A DNA stretch of 64,000 bases from Isochrysis galbana (lineage: Eukaryota > Haptophyta > Isochrysidales > Isochrysidaceae), in NCBI GenBank assembly GCA_018136815.1, contig CM030937.1, positions 3,709,820 through 3,773,819 of the forward strand, in the 5' to 3' direction. Each line of letters starts with the position of its first letter. Within the stretch, counting starts at the first letter, position 1. Under the pieces are notes generated by a model. It saw only the letters and a program-made list of their open reading frames with translations. It made no database searches and was not told the DNA's origin. The position numbers and the translations under genes were made by a program. Below, one piece after another: positions 37,901 through 47,283 of the stretch.

Positions 37901-39764
37901 CTCACCTCGGACGCCACGCCCTTGCGTTGCACTAGTGTGCTGAAGCGGGCGAGGAGCCCGGCGAGCTCTGAGAGCACGGCTTCTTTACCCGAGCGAGCAA
38001 GCTCGGCCACACGGTACTCCTCCTGTTGCCGCCGGGGCACCGCCTTGTGTGAGGGCCGTGTGGAAACGGGACAAAGACGCAGCACGCGACGGCCCTCCAA
38101 GGAGCTCGCTGGCGCAACACCAAACGCATCCCCGCAGCTCGCGCTCACCTGCAAGGCGAGCACCTCCTTCGATCCTGGCGCCACGTCGAGGGCATCGCGC
38201 AACGCAGCGGCTGCGGCGTCCCAGTGTTCTCGTGCATTGAGGGCCTTGGCTTTGCGAACATACGCCTTGACAAAGCACGGATCTAGGTCGAGTGCGCGCT
38301 CTGCATCAGCCTGACATGGATCAGGGTAGGCGTGGTGTGTGTGAACGGAAAGAGCCCAAGGAGACGATGGTCCTACTGCTCGAGTTGTGCAGGAATGCTC
38401 CGCAGATGAGAATGCAGGCAGGCACGTGGTGGTGGTCTCGAGGCGCACCTCGGCCTCCTCAAAATGACTGAGCTGCAGGTGAGCCTCGGCGCGATTGCCG
38501 TGGAGCCGGGCGAGAAGCTCGTCAGAGAGTCCGTAGGCTCCCCCACAGACCTGCGCGATGCGAAGGGCTTCGTTGTAATGCTCGATGGCTGCCATGTGCT
38601 TCCCCACTTTGAAGGCGGCATTCCCTTCCTGCTTCGCGGTCTCGACAGCCATTGCCGGCTCAATGGCGGCAACCGTCGGCGCTGGCGCCTTGCCGTGTTC
38701 CTGCACCGCCCAGCCAGTCTCTGGGGCCAAAGTATCCTTGGTTTGAAAGCCGTAGTAAGCCTTTGGCGCGCGGCCAATGATCCAACCCTCGCCCCCGCCT
38801 ATGACCTCACGTGACATCATAAAGCCTGCGCGGTTGATGTAGACCCTCGCGCCATTGCGCACAGCTGTGCCGTCGCGGTGGAACGGGCCATTCAGCTCCT
38901 CGGAGCCAGCGCCGGAGAGCACGTAGCACCAGACGTCGGAGCGAGCGATGCGCTCCGCTTTGGCGGCGGCTGCACGGCGCGCCTCCTCCTCCGCCTCGCG
39001 TTGCTTATTCCTTGCGTCCTCCTCCATAGCCCGCTGCACCGCCTGCATCTGCTCCTCGGGCGAGGCGTCGGGCGGCACGACAATGTTGCGCACCTGGCAC
39101 GGGGCCGGGGACGTACAGCGGTCAGCGGCACACACGCGGCAAAGGTGGAGCGGCGCGGCGGACACTGCTCAAACGGCGCCAATGACTCCCACCCTCCCTA
39201 AGCTGCTCCATCCCTCTACCTCTGCCGCTCTCCCTCCCCTCCTTGTCTCACCTACGTCTCCCTACCCATGCAACCAGCTCTGCTTCTCCCTGCTTATACT
39301 CCTAGACTCGTTCTCCCTCTCCTCCTCTTCTCGCCCCCTCTAGTGCCTTCCCACTCTCCTCACGCTCCTGCCCTGTCTGTCCCTCTCTTCTGCTCCCCGT
39401 TCTCCCAATCTCCTGCTCTCACTCTCCCTCGCTCCCCGGCTCTGACTCACGCACGCTACCCCTCTTCGCCCACTTCCCCCCCCCCACCCGCCCCAAACCC
39501 GCCCTCTTCCTCTTGCCCATCTCCCCCGCTCCTTCCCCCATCCCCCTCTCTCCCTCCCTCTCCCCCCCTTCCCCCCCCTCTTGCCCCCACCAGCCGCTCA
39601 CACTCTCTCACCTCTTGCGGCTTCTCGTTGGTCACCTCAAGCTTGAACTTGTCGGCGCCAGTGCGCAGCTTATACTGGAGCTCCCTCACCCGCGGGTCCG
39701 CGAGCAGCCGCTCCATCTCCTCCTCGCTCATCCGCGGCGCCTCCTCTGCCTCGGCGGCGCCCAT
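34987..39764 (-). CDS. TPR / armadillo-like / SAM-methyltransferase multidomain protein
   Basis: Six exons, 39764-39612, 39093-38449, 38310-38149, 38022-37634, 37540-36706 and 36543-34987, all in phase, give 1245 residues. Donors are GTGAGA, GTGCGC, GTGAGC, GTGAGT and GTGAAA. The N-terminus is charged. A module of unknown family follows (about 125-215; NGARVYINRAGF, GWIIGRAPKAYYGF), then TPRs (about 225-330; KQEGNAAFKVGKH, GNRAEAHLQLSHFEEAEADA), then helical armadillo-like repeats (about 340-870), broadly UNC-45-like. A class I methyltransferase follows, motif I VVDVGAGTGIFSFAFA (about 916), acidic strand-2 loop FALEVRSD and LVLLCDVLE. The acidic tail carries six C(L/M/V)xEEN-like motifs, the last ending the protein. 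A protein-methylating cochaperone is an inference. Confidence 0.8.
39094..39611 (-). other. Long C/CT-rich first intron of the TPR-methyltransferase gene
   Basis: 518 bp, donor GTGAGAG, acceptor GTGCCAG. Strongly pyrimidine-rich on the plus strand. Open frames inside are compositional artefacts. Confidence 0.75.
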
Positions 39765-40280
39765 CGCGCGGGATCTGCTCTCTCTCTCTCTCTGTGTGTG
39801 TGTGTGAGACGCGCTGCTTCGCACCCCTCGCCAGTTTTTTCCTCTTTTCACCAAGGGTTTTGTTTACCTATGAACGGGGAGGTCTGGCGTTACAATGGGT
39901 GGCGCGCCGACTTCTTCCCGCTACCTGGCCTTTTGCTCTTTCCAGTTTCGGGCGCGATCTCTTCAAAAGACTCGCTCCTGCCACAGAAACAACGCGAGAA
40001 GTCACACAGAGGGCGAGAGAGAGAGGGTAGAGGGCTCTCGTGGACCCTTCTTCTCCTCTACTCTAACTCTAGAGTACTCTCTTTACTCTCTACAGTAGAT
40101 AGACTAGAGGCTACGTACGGCTCCTCACCCAGTACAATACAGTTTTCTATTAGATCCCCTAAACCTTGAAATATGCACTTCTACAAGCAAACAATGGCTG
40201 ATGGGGCAGGGTATGAGCATGCTGAGCGTCGACGTTGAGCTCTTCCACCATGAATTCAAAGAATGTAGCCGTCTAGAAAA
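39765..40280. other. Upstream region of the TPR-methyltransferase gene
   Basis: A CT/GT dinucleotide run (39778-39808) precedes the start. A GAGAGAGAGGGTAGAG stretch and a CTCTAGAGTACTCT palindrome lie at about 40015-40085. No gene is seen. Confidence 0.4.
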
Positions 40281-40845
40281 AAATTCTTATTAATCTAGCC
40301 ACGCGCGCGGCCCTGCACATTTACCTCGTCGCCACGCCCTCTTCCTCTTCCCTTCAAGTTTCAAGCAGGCTCAGGCTAGTAGCCCGGTCACTCACTAGGG
40401 GGGTGCGAGGGCACCATCGGCAATGGGCATCCGAGGACCTAAATAAGCTCCCTATAGGTTCTGGTATGAGAGATCAGCAAAAAAAATCCGGGGTCCTCCG
40501 GCAAAATTTTCGAAAAATCCTCAATTTCAGGCCTCTGACGGCCGCGCAGGAATATACAACGGGCCCCCTCCGGTATAATTTCATCGATGGCCTTCAAGCG
40601 CGCCTCTCGCAGCGCATTACGAAGCCATTGTCATCACCAGCAAACACGGTCGATACAGCCTGTATCTGTACGCACCGTATGATTTCATGGACTTTTGAAC
40701 GTGTACGTAATTATCACAAAAACTATAAAGACGCTCAACGCTAAAATCGCCAAGGGATAGAGAGCCCAACTTCGACCCGCGACCGGCGGCGGCACGAGGC
40801 CGTTCTTGTGTCCGCTCACCGAGTAGATGCCGCATCACGCACCAT
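40281..40845 (+). repeat. AGCCCGGTCACTCACT repeat preceded by a tail-like fragment
   Basis: 40381-40845 is colinear with 27053-27545. 40281-40380 resembles an inverted LINE tail (TTCTTATTAATCTAGCC ... GCGCGCGGCC). Confidence 0.75.
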
Positions 40846-41290
40846 ATCCATATCGCGGCATGCCGCCCTCACAGCCACACTAATCGCGCCCGCCGCCCCC
40901 GCACACCGCGTCGAAATCAGCTCTTTGCAGGCCCCGGTGATGACGACGTCACGCCCCCAAGACGCACCGTGAGCGCCCAACTTCGACCCGCGACCGGCGG
41001 CGCCACGAGGCCGTTCTTGTGCCCGCTCACCGAGTAGATGCCGCGCCGAGCGCGCGCCGCGCGCCGCACGCACTCGCCTGCACTGGCCCTCGCGCCCTCG
41101 CTCGTACTGACCGCCCCTCACCACTGAGCCACAGACCACAGACCACCAAGGCCGCCAGGAGGGCACCCAGGGCCAGCGAGGCGAGCGAGGGAGAGGTAGG
41201 AGAGGCCAGGGGCATTGCCCCAGCCTCCACTGCCCCCTGACTGAGCTGCCCCGGCTGGCCCTTTGGGGGCAGTGGAGCTCCTAAGGAGCG
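40846..41290 (+). repeat. Mixed repeat modules (CCCAACTTCGACCC; GGCCAGCGAGGCGAGCGAGG)
   Basis: The first part repeats the 27540-27720 modules. From about 41090 it matches 49130-49270 of the element inserted in the LINE (ACCCAGGGCCAGCGAGGCGA, GCCCCAGCCTCCACTGCCCC). Confidence 0.65.
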
Positions 41291-41770
41291 CCATGCAGCA
41301 CACGCCCGAAGGAGAACGAAGAGAATGACGGGAAAAGTACGACAAAAAAACGACACGATCCGGCCCGACAAAAGGTAAGACAACCGCCCATTTACGGTAT
41401 ATCAACGGGGCTCCCCCCGTGTCGTCCCGTGTGTTTCTGTCGCATCCAGAGTATTTTATATACTCTAGGCGGATGCGGTGCTTCTATCAATGTGTAGTGT
41501 GTGAGAAAATTGAGTGAGTTTTGTTTTTGCCGATGAGTTACCTCGAAGCTCCGCCGCATTGCACGCCGAATTTGTGTTCCTTTGTCCTTATTTGTTTCAT
41601 TGGTTTGTTTGTACGATGTTGCGTTAGTTGTCGGAGTTTTCTTGTTGGTGAGTGAGTGATGGGGTGGTGTCACGTGGGCCCCTCGTCGCGATGTAGCGCG
41701 CTCCCTCCCCCTCTCTCAAGACTTCTCTTCACTCTGTGCCCCTAGCTTGCCCCATTGAGACTTGACACGA
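41291..41770. other. AT-richer stretch with a strong hairpin
   Basis: At 41441-41477 CGCATCC-AGAGTAT pairs with ATACTCT-...-GGATGCG, leaving a short loop. The flanks are AT-rich and non-coding. It could be a transcript 3'-end structure or a transposon end. Confidence 0.4.
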
Positions 41771-42640
41771 TCAAGCATCCCTAGTCAACCCCACTAGCTA
41801 ATTGGACACAACTTTTCCGTCCCGGAATCCCGCCATGCCTGACGAGCCAGGTGTCCGAGTGATACCGGGGGGTGGGGGCACTGCCCCCTCCCCTCGATAT
41901 TTGTCCTCCCCCCAGTGCACGCACCGACCCCGCGCACCCCAGCGCGTCCTCTCCTCGAGTCCACGCTGGGGGAAAACCCCTTTCGGGTAAAAGCAACGCA
42001 GGGGGGGGGGGGCACTCGTGAATGGGAGCCCAGAAGCGCTAATCTCTCCTCGCCGGGGCGAGTGGCCGCGGCGAGCCGCGGCCCTTCCCTCCTGGCTCTG
42101 GCGCCCCCGTCTTCTCTTACCCAAACTAAACGGGGCGAGAAGACACGTTTCTGCCGGAGGGGAGAGCTGCCGCTCCCCCCTCCCCTCCCTCTTCCCTTTT
42201 CCTCCTCTCTTCCCTGCGGCGGGGGCCCATGGCGCGCGCCTGCGGCCCCTCTTCAGGTCCCCAGGAGGCCGGCAGGGGCCTCGGAGCGCTGCTCAGGGGG
42301 CAGGTGAGGCTGGGGCATGGCCCTGGCCCCTCCTGCCTCTCCCTCGCTCGCTCTCGAGCCCCTGCCAGTCGACTGGAGCTGGCTGGGGGGTCCTGATCAG
42401 GGGGGCCCAGGGGGAGGAGGGGCTGGTCAGAGGGATGGGCAGGCCACGACGGGCCAGGGCGGGCGAGTCAGGCGGGCCTGTGGGGAGAGGAATGGGTCAG
42501 CAGGGCTGTGTGCTCCTGGCAAGCCATCAGGCGTGCCAGTAGAGTGGGTGGTTCCTCCCCCATGGCAGGGGAGGAGTGGAGAGAGAGGGGGGCTCGTGCC
42601 CCCCCATGGGCGAACTAAGTATAAACTTAGTTGCCACTCC
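41771..42640 (+). repeat. Composite repeat: uninterrupted CTAGCTAATTGGACAC element joined to the AACTAAGTATAAACTTAGTT element
   Basis: 41775-42290 is the intact counterpart of the inverted, MITE-split copy at 12602-13640. 42350-42635 is the counterpart of 30460-30790 and ends with AACTAAGTATAAACTTAGTT at 42614-42633. Together they suggest one long composite element. Confidence 0.8.
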
Positions 42641-43356
42641 ACTCCACGAGCCACAAGCAGGTCTTAGGTCCGCCCCAGCCCGCCCCTTGCGCCTGGCCCG
42701 ACGTAGTGCACGCGGGCCCACCGCCCCCAGCAAAACGAAGACGAAGACGAGGGACGAGGAAACGAAGGCGAGGGGGGTAGCGTGAAGGAAGTGAGTGTTT
42801 GGGGGTACAGGCGATGGCGTGAGTCAGCAGCGTCAGTGCGATGGGACCTTATAGCTAGCGGTAGTAGCCCGGATCTTCAGAGGTTTTGTTTTAGAGACCC
42901 CTCTAGATCTAGAGTATGATGTATGAAGATAATCTGGATAAGTGGGGGGGGGGGGCGCGAGGTCCCCCACCATGGCGACCAATCGCGAGAATGGTCAGTA
43001 GTTCAAGCACAAGCACCAATGATAGGATGTTGCAGAGGGAGCATTGGGGCATACTATGCAAGCTGTGCAAGTATGAAGACATCCATTCACACCCTCAACC
43101 AATGCAACACATGGACATTTGGACACGTCGGAATTAGGAGTAAGTTTGGGTCGTGCACATGCGCTCGCAGCAGCATCGGCCCTGAAGCGAAGATGAGCAG
43201 GATGTCCGTCAAATAGACCGCAATGACGCGATGGTGAAGACATCGAGGGCGAGCCCTCGCAGCAGCCCCTTTCGTGCTGGTGAGAACTCAGAATGCGCTA
43301 GTGCCACCAAAGATGTCCCAAGCCGTCCGCATCAAGCTATATCGAAAGCGCAAAAA
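42641..43356. other. 3' flank of the dynein light chain gene; nothing else recognised
   Basis: A TCTAGATCTAGA-like palindrome is at about 42902-42913 and a G-run at 42942-42954. Minus-strand open frames lack conserved features. Confidence 0.35.
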
Positions 43357-44358
43357 TTATTCATAATAGAGCGCAAAGCACATCGTCACAGCTGTCACAA
43401 TTCCCTGCAATGGGCGCCAATAGGGGTGTAAATAGTGGTCAAGCGCGGGATGGCCTGCAGGTCGTCCAAAGAGGGCCACTCTATGCAAGGCTAGCATGAC
43501 CGAACCCAAGGGCCCTATCAGCACACACCCCTGGATGGCTCCATTCTGCAGTTGCACAATTGTCAGATTCCTTATCCCACAAACAACGCGACGCGATTCG
43601 CATTGATTGCCGAATGTTCTCCGTAATGGCCACCTGCGAAGTTAAGGTGTGAAGAAAGTGACACAACCAAGAGCCCCACTGCACAAACCACCATGGCTCA
43701 ATTGGTTCCACACGTTGAGCAGCTCCCAAACGAAAGTGTTGTCTTATCTATCTACAGCCCATGAGATTGGATCTGCGTACATGGAAGATGAGCTTGTACC
43801 GCGGCGTTACACCCATCAGATCCTTGACCTTGGTCATACACTCCTGCGAAATTTCCTTCGCGACATCCGTGGTCTCAGCGTGGTCATATTCCCAGATGTA
43901 TCGCCTTCAGGCACGAGTGAATTAGGCTCAGAGAGAAGGAAATTTGATTTTGAGAGGCTTCGGCCTATGGGAGTGGCGCTGGGTCGCGCCACCGTTGAAG
44001 ATGTGGCAACATGCGCTCACCCTTTCTTGTCCTTGTCCACTGTGTATGCCATCTTATCAGCCATCACCTCCTGCATAATGGCGACTACAGCTGATGGCTT
44101 GAATCTGCGCGCAACCGGGAGAGCGAGAGTTCGAAGAGTGTACCATATGACGACATTCATCTTGCATGCACGCGATTCCACCGCACGCGCACCACGTACG
44201 GAGCCCGCACGCCACAGCAGATGCCTTGCATTGGCCTGGCGGCAGCCCCTCCTCTCTCTGTGCCTGTGGGCTCACCGCTGGCTGTCAAAAGGCTCGGTCT
44301 GATACGTGTTCTCGAACACCTTAATGGGCTTCACCTCTCCGCTGTACTCGTCCGCCAT
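43357..44358 (-). CDS. Tctex2-type (DYNLT2-like) dynein light chain
   Basis: Five short exons, 44358-44276, 44104-44021, 43904-43781, 43633-43529 and 43404-43357, encode 147 residues with all phases matching. Donors are GTGAGC, GTGAGC, GTACGC and GTGTGT. The product is a complete Tctex1/2 domain: ENTYQTEPFDSQRFKPSA, VVAIMQEVMADKM, the WEYDHAETTDVAKEISQECM helix, GVTPRYKLIFHVAI, MRIASRCLWDKESDN and a C-terminal strand TAVTMCFALYYE. Tctex2 proteins are light chains of axonemal outer/inner arm and cytoplasmic or IFT dyneins, acting as cargo or intermediate-chain adaptors. The organism therefore builds flagella. The second acceptor (CTGAAG) is atypically weak. The CATAEWSHPGG loop is slightly longer than usual. 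Confidence 0.92.
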
Positions 44359-44560
44359 CAGAGTGGCAGGGGCGGGTGGCGCGGGCTGTGGGGAAAGAGG
44401 TGGAGTGGGGGGGGGGAGGTCGGCCTGCCGCAGCGAGGCACCCCACGGCTGACAGCAACTGCCGCCCCTCCCAAGTGCATACTCTAGTAAGAAGACTCAG
44501 GCCATAGAACTCGCAGATAGTTTTCATAGGGAAAGAGTCAAAAACTATAAAACTACTACT
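44359..44560. promoter_or_regulatory. Upstream region of the dynein light chain gene
   Basis: A G-rich stretch (44400-44420) and no clear motif. It is bounded by the retroelement fragment starting near 44560. Confidence 0.35.
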
Positions 44561-44710
44561 ATTATTATAGTTTGACCTATGGAGCGTGCCGCGACCGCTC
44601 CCGAGCCCCAGGCGACCCTCGCCACTGCGCCCCACCTGGGACGCCCCACGCCGCCCGAGGCGGCTCGTCAGAGAGCCCTCTCAAAGCCCATCCAGCCCAT
44701 TGACGGATCG
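44561..44710 (+). mobile_element. MERAAT-type first-ORF start, plus strand
   Basis: The ATG at 44580 opens MERAATAPEPQATLATAPHL, matching the minus-strand copy at 5516. It runs head-on into the minus-strand ORF start at 44887, so both are truncated against each other. Confidence 0.55.
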
Positions 44711-44887
44711 AGCATGACCACTGGCCACTGGCTCGACGATATGCGATGATACGGGAGGGAAACGATCGGCGGGAGGCGCGGCGAGAATGGCCGGGAGTGA
44801 TGGAATGGCGGGCTGGACCACCTCCTCAGCAGAGGAAGGCGGGAGGACAGGCTTGGGCGAGGGCGAGCGCGACGACGGAGCGGACAT
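44681..44887 (-). mobile_element. MSxSP...KPxxPPSSA-type first-ORF start
   Basis: The minus ATG at 44887 opens MSAPSSRSPSPKPVLPPSSA, related to 21947 (plus). Its frame ends in the inverted MERAAT module. Upstream to about 45040 is its leader. Confidence 0.45.
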
Positions 44888-45039
44888 GGTTGATGGTTTG
44901 ATGGTTTGTCGTTTGTCGTATTCCATACGAGGACAGACTTTTACTTTTAGCCGGCGAGCTATTTTAACTCTCAAGGTCTCGTTGATGGGTATATCGTCTC
45001 TTCTCCTACTTTCGCTTGATGACATCAAACATTCCACGA

Positions 45040-45574
45040 CGGTCGTCCGTCTTCTGTTATACCTCGGTCGCAGCTCCCCCAGCGAGGTCTGTCCTCGTTG
45101 TGCCGTCCCCTCTGTCGCATGTCCGTGCGCTGCTAAGTTGCCTTGGAGCCGACGCTCGGTCGTCCGTCCAAGTGTGGTTAGTTTTCGCCCCGTTTGGTTT
45201 AGTTTGTCTGTCTCTGTTGGTCAGCAACTTTTTGAGTCCCCGCGTTGTAGCCCCTCGTGTCTACCTTGGACCTAAGAAGCTCTCATTCTCATTTTCTCTC
45301 TCTTCCCCTAGCTCGCTAGCTAGCCTCGTCTCTACTCTCCGACGCCACGCGTCGCAATCCTCCGAACCTCCGTCTACCTCTTCGCTCGAAGCGCTCGATG
45401 GCAGACAATGACAACTACTCCTACCATGACCTCTCTGACATTTTCCCGCCCGCAACCAACAACGACTCTTTTACGGCCGCGTCAGCTGCCGGCTCGGTCG
45501 AACGGCCCTCTGCCTACGAGCCTATAGTCATCGCGTGTTCGACATGGTTGGGCGATTCGGGATTGATAGGCTGA
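45040..45574 (+). mobile_element. Retroelement leader and short ORF start (MADNDNYSYHD)
   Basis: A CGTCCGTC-rich leader resembling 21660-21860 precedes an ATG at 45398. The 58-codon frame (MADNDNYSYHDLSDIFPPAT) stops at 45572-45574, shortly before another leader-like ATG (about 45657, MAALPEALGEL). It looks like a truncated first ORF of a further non-LTR subfamily. No domain is seen. Confidence 0.4.
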
Positions 45575-45884
45575 GGCTGAGGGATTGGAGGGGTTTGGTA
45601 CGGCCCGTGCGTTTCCCGCGTTTTCTCTTGTCCCAGAGTTTCCGAGAGTCGCGCCCATGGCCGCACTCCCAGAGGCTCTGGGCGAGCTCTCTCGACCGCC
45701 GTCGCCCCTTGCTCGTGTAAGGGGTGTCCCCGCCGGTGCCATGCCTCCCTCCAGCCCCAGTGCTCCCTGTGCTCAGCCCTCCGTGAGCACGGTCGCCCCT
45801 GGGGGGCCCCGTCCTATGCCTCAACAATTCTTTGAATCACAACCCTCAGCCACAGCCACAGCCACTCCACTCCGCCAGCCACAG
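45575..45884 (+). other. Further ORF-start-like sequence, no gene supported
   Basis: A Pro-rich frame (45657-45911) could be the start of another dispersed ORF. I see no second copy to support it. Confidence 0.3.
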
Positions 45885-46195
45885 GGGAGATGCGAAGAGA
45901 TTGCAAATTAAACCTGATTGCAATCACTGAAGTAGATAGAGAAACGCGGAGAAGATAGCGAATTAAACCTATTGGCGAGGCGCCTAGGAGGAAGAAGGGT
46001 GGGGAAACTTCCTTCTCTTCGAGGGAAAGAGAGAGGGCGCTCCACAACCACAACCCAAGATCCCATGCGTCCAAGCGAAGCTTTTGACCGAGAACGAGAG
46101 AAAGCAGCAGAGAATTATAACGATAAATGCCGAACGACGAAGAGAAGAGCGAAGCCTAACGGGTGTCGATTCGCGAATGCGACATAGCTGTGGCT
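45885..46195 (-). repeat. Inverted copy of the 21265-21600 repeat
   Basis: Reverse complement is colinear with 21265-21560. A small inserted CTGTGGCTGTGG tract follows at 46188-46199. Confidence 0.8.
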
Positions 46196-46229
46196 GTGGT
46201 GGGGTGGATGGAGCTACGAGCTGTGGATC

Positions 46230-46350
46230 ATTAGGATTAGGGGTAGGGGTAGGCCAGGATATCCACAAATTCTCGCCCAAACATCCCTCAGAAATATCCA
46301 AGAAATATCCAAGCGCCGGCCCAAATATCTCGAAAAAAATCTCAAAACTA
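46230..46350 (+). repeat. GGCCAGGATATCC / AATATCC end module
   Basis: GGGGTAGGCCAGGATATCCA, then units of (AG)AAATATCC(AAG). Third copy of the module seen at 4035-4140 and 5135-5245. Confidence 0.7.
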
Positions 46351-46608
46351 TTATTAAAAGCTCTCCTCGCCCAGACAATCCACAATCCGCAACGCCCACG
46401 CCCCCGAGAACATCCAAATACTGACACACACGACAACGGGACGACCGTAATCAAGATCATCAACAACAAAGCACTCGATGAAATCCACAAGGAGCTTACA
46501 GGTGTAGATACTGCCTGACTCCCACTTGCTGTGCATGACAAGGCTGCCGACCCAAGGCCACCCAAACACGCATCAGTTTCAGCCGCCACTGCTTTGAAGA
46601 GATACACT
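46351..46608. other. Unassigned; 3' flank of the coiled-coil gene
   Basis: A plus frame ending NNKALDEIHKELTGVDTA (46518) is open but isolated. Nothing else is supported. Confidence 0.3.
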
Positions 46609-47183
46609 TCAGTGGTCTACCTTGATTGCTTGAGAGTTTTTCAACTCCAAGTTTATCCTGCGCTGGTTTTCGAGCTCATTCTCGCGCTCTAGTCGCAAGA
46701 CTCGCTCCAGCTCTAGCTTGAGCTGAAGCTCAGCCAATTTGTGTCTAACAATTGCGCTCGGTTCGCTTGAGCGGATCGTTGATGGCATCCCGCTGATACT
46801 GCTGGAACGTGCAGTGTGAGCCGACGAAAGCTGGCTTCCACCTCTCTGTTTGCTAGTCGATGATATTGCCGATTTTGCTGTCGTGGATGTGCTCGCTGAA
46901 CTGGCGGCCACACAGCTCCTGAAGCTGCTCTCACTGGCGGTGCTGCTCGGTGGTTCTGGCGGTTTGGGCTTTGGGTCCCACTGAGGACCATCAGAAAGGA
47001 GCGTAGAGCGTACGTAAGGCTTGAAGTTTCCTCTCCCTTCGAGACGTGCCTCCTCTTTGCGGATACGGTCTCGCCACGTGACATCGCTGGCCAGTGCATC
47101 AAGCGGCATGGCAGACGAGGCGACCGACCAGAGAGCGCAACGACTCGCGAGGTGAGGCGCACAAGAGGAGAAATCTGAAACGC
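46609..47183 (-). CDS. C-terminal part of an unrecognised coiled-coil protein, 5' end lost in the gap
   Basis: The minus frame enters from the N gap and runs about 190 codons to the stop at 46609-46611. It starts with a basic segment (TWRDRIRKEEARLEGRGNFK) followed by PYVRSTLLSDGPQWDPKPKP. A Ser-rich middle is followed by a clear Leu/Glu/Arg coiled coil of about 45 residues (KLAELQLKLELERVLRLERE). The composition is that of a host gene, not of the flanking repeats. The family is not recognised, and the first exons are missing. Confidence 0.55.
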
Positions 47184-47283
47184 NNNNNNNNNNNNNNNNN
47201 NNNNNNNNNNNNNNNNNNNNNNNNNNNNNNNNNNNNNNNNNNNNNNNNNNNNNNNNNNNNNNNNNNNNNNNNNNNNNNNNNNN
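47184..47283. other. Assembly gap (100 N)
   Basis: Exactly 100 N, a conventional placeholder for unknown length. The genes on either side belong to different strands, so the join itself should be treated with caution. Confidence 0.95.

Noticed and set aside
39268-39807. 180-residue plus-strand frame rich in Ser, Pro and Leu
   Set aside because: It lies in the CT-rich first intron on the antisense of a well-supported gene.
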